From JALHMQ01 sp964616395 (lineage in GTDB: Bacteria; Pseudomonadota; Gammaproteobacteria; Burkholderiales; Burkholderiaceae_F): DNA of 6,087 nucleotides. The stretch spans positions 1-6,087 of the forward strand of contig CAZTUT010000169.1 of NCBI GenBank assembly GCA_964616395.1, given 5' to 3'. Positions 5,274 through 6,087 of this stretch are shown here, one piece after another (within the stretch, counting starts at the first letter, position 1; the number at the start of each line of letters is the position of its first letter). Under the pieces are notes generated by a model. It was not told where the DNA came from. It made no database searches and worked only from the letters and a program-made list of their open reading frames with translations. Both the position numbers and the translations under genes were made by a program.

Positions 5274-6087
5274 TCAACCGCCTGCGACCGCTTGAGCAAT
5301 CGCCTGCCCCAGATCGGTCGTTGCAGCGCGGCCACCGATGTCGGGCGTCAGCGGAGCCTGCCCGGGCCCGGCCGCCAGAACCTGCTCGATCGCCCGCAGC
5401 ATCGCAGCGCCTGCCTCGGCATGACCGAGGTGCTCGAGCATCAGCGCGCCCGACCAGATCTGGCCGATCGGATTGGCAACCCCCTTGCCGGCGATGTCGG
5501 GCGCCGAGCCATGCACCGGCTCGAACAGCGACGGCCAGGCGCCGGTCGGATTGATGTTGGCCGACGGCGCGATGCCGATGGTGCCGGTGCAGGCGGGACC
5601 GAGATCGGACAGGATGTCGCCGAACAGGTTGGAGGCCACCACCACATCGAAGTGCTCGGGCCGCTGCACGAAGTGCGCGGTCAGGATATCGATGTGGAAC
5701 TTGTCGACAGCCACCTGCGGATAGGNNNNNNNNNNTACGGCATCGTGATCGCGATGCCGCTGCTCTTGGTGGCCGAGGTCAGGCGGCGACGCGGCCGGCG
5801 CGCCGCCAGGTCGAACGCGAACTTCAGCACGCGATCGACGCCGACGCGCGTCATCACCGTTTCCTGGATCACGATCTCGCGCTCGGTGCCCTCGAACATG
5901 CGGCCCCCGACCGACGAATACTCGCCTTCGGTGTTCTCTCGGACCACATAGAAGTCGATGTCGCCCGGCGCGCGCGCCCTGCCCTGGCGGTCGACCAGCG
6001 GGGAGCGGATGCCGGGCATCAACCGGCACGGCCGCAGGTTGATGTACTGGTCGAACTCGCGCCGGAACTTCAGCAGCGAGCCCCACA
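5274..6087 (-). CDS. Tartrate / D-malate dehydrogenase (TtuC/DmlA family), partial and interrupted by an N gap
   Basis: NAD-dependent beta-decarboxylating dehydrogenase of the isocitrate/isopropylmalate superfamily. Relatives oxidise tartrate and/or D-malate with NAD and a divalent metal in the cytoplasm. The start lies beyond base 6087; about 90 N-terminal residues of a roughly 360-residue protein are missing. Before the gap (6085-5736) are WGSLLKFRREFDQYINLRP, with the substrate-binding arginines, and RENTEGEYSS (5912-5941), with the active-site Tyr. After it (5725-5274) are DKFHIDIL (5682-5705, catalytic Lys), FGDILSD (5604-5624, metal-binding Asp residues) and HGSAPDI (5493-5513, NAD-type cofactor site). 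The close resemblance to E. coli DmlA favours this over LeuB. The two halves are in different frames because the 10 N at 5726-5735 do not equal the true missing length; I see no real frameshift. The stop TGA is at 5274-5276, and a Bug-family receptor follows on the same strand. Confidence 0.9.
   Translation of the reverse strand, partial: VGLAAEVPARVRPVHQPAAVPVDARHPLPAGRPPGQGARAGRHRLLCGPREHRRRVFVGRGPHVRGHRARDRDPGNGDDARRRRSRAEVRVRPGGAPAASPPDLGHQEQRHRDHDAVXXXXYPQVAVDKFHIDILTAHFVQRPEHFDVVVASNLFGDILSDLGPACTGTIGIAPSANINPTGAWPSLFEPVHGSAPDIAGKGVANPIGQIWSGALMLEHLGHAEAGAAMLRAIEQVLAAGPGQAPLTPDIGGRAATTDLGQAIAQAVAGG
5726..5735. other. Assembly gap (10 N) inside the dehydrogenase gene
   Basis: Ten undetermined bases. 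Coding runs up to ATG-CCG-TA on the promoter side (Met-Pro-Tyr) and resumes at TAT-CCG (Tyr-Pro) on the other. In relatives these are separated by about 11 residues (a WDERVEAMA-like stretch), so the gap represents roughly 32 bases. Confidence 0.95.

Noticed and set aside
5101..5277. 59-residue N-terminal extension of the Bug-family protein from a TTG at 5277
   Set aside because: It would place the signal peptide inside the protein and overlap the dehydrogenase stop. The ATG at 5100 has a proper ribosome binding site and gives the normal family N-terminus.
5274..6087. A genuine frameshift or pseudogene in the dehydrogenase
   Set aside because: The frame change coincides exactly with the run of N and is explained by its arbitrary length. 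Both halves are otherwise intact and keep their catalytic motifs.

Overview
The base composition is GC-rich. The genes are close in style to those of Burkholderiales: orphan Bug-type solute receptors, a lutAB pair, and a PBP7-type endopeptidase with an Ala/Lys-rich leader. I read this as chromosomal DNA of a betaproteobacterium, probably Cupriavidus/Ralstonia-like. The genus is an inference from protein style, not a measured match. The window holds five protein-coding genes, two of them cut by the window edges, and one sequencing gap. I see no mobile element, CRISPR array, tRNA or rRNA.

Left part (1-2924): an oxidative lactate-utilisation locus. On the minus strand lutA (1224-1949) runs into lutB (starts 1224, cut at base 1). 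The two overlap by one base in a TGATG junction. They encode two of the three subunits of the LutABC/LldEFG/YkgEFG iron-sulfur lactate dehydrogenase; lutC would be expected beyond base 1. Diverging from lutA on the plus strand is an IclR-family regulator (2112-2924). The 162-base intergenic region between them carries a perfect 14-bp palindrome almost exactly midway between the two start codons. It is the obvious candidate operator.

Middle (2947-4104): pbpG, a secreted S11-family D-Ala-D-Ala endopeptidase on the minus strand, convergent with iclR with only 22 bases between them. It appears to have its own promoter (4059-4087) and a leader with two potential hairpins, one just upstream of the ribosome binding site.

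Right part (4105-6087): on the minus strand, a tartrate/D-malate dehydrogenase (upstream, start outside the window) is followed by a periplasmic Bug/TctC-type binding protein. Together they suggest uptake and oxidation of a hydroxylated C4 dicarboxylate, though the 173-base spacer may carry a separate promoter. The dehydrogenase is interrupted by a run of 10 N, and the reading frame differs on the two sides. Comparison with the family indicates about 32 real bases are hidden there, so this is an assembly artefact and not a mutation.

Overall this is an ordinary metabolic and cell-wall region. I did not find a novel system. The points most worth following are the regulator/operator pair at the lut locus, the mis-sized gap, and the structured pbpG leader.
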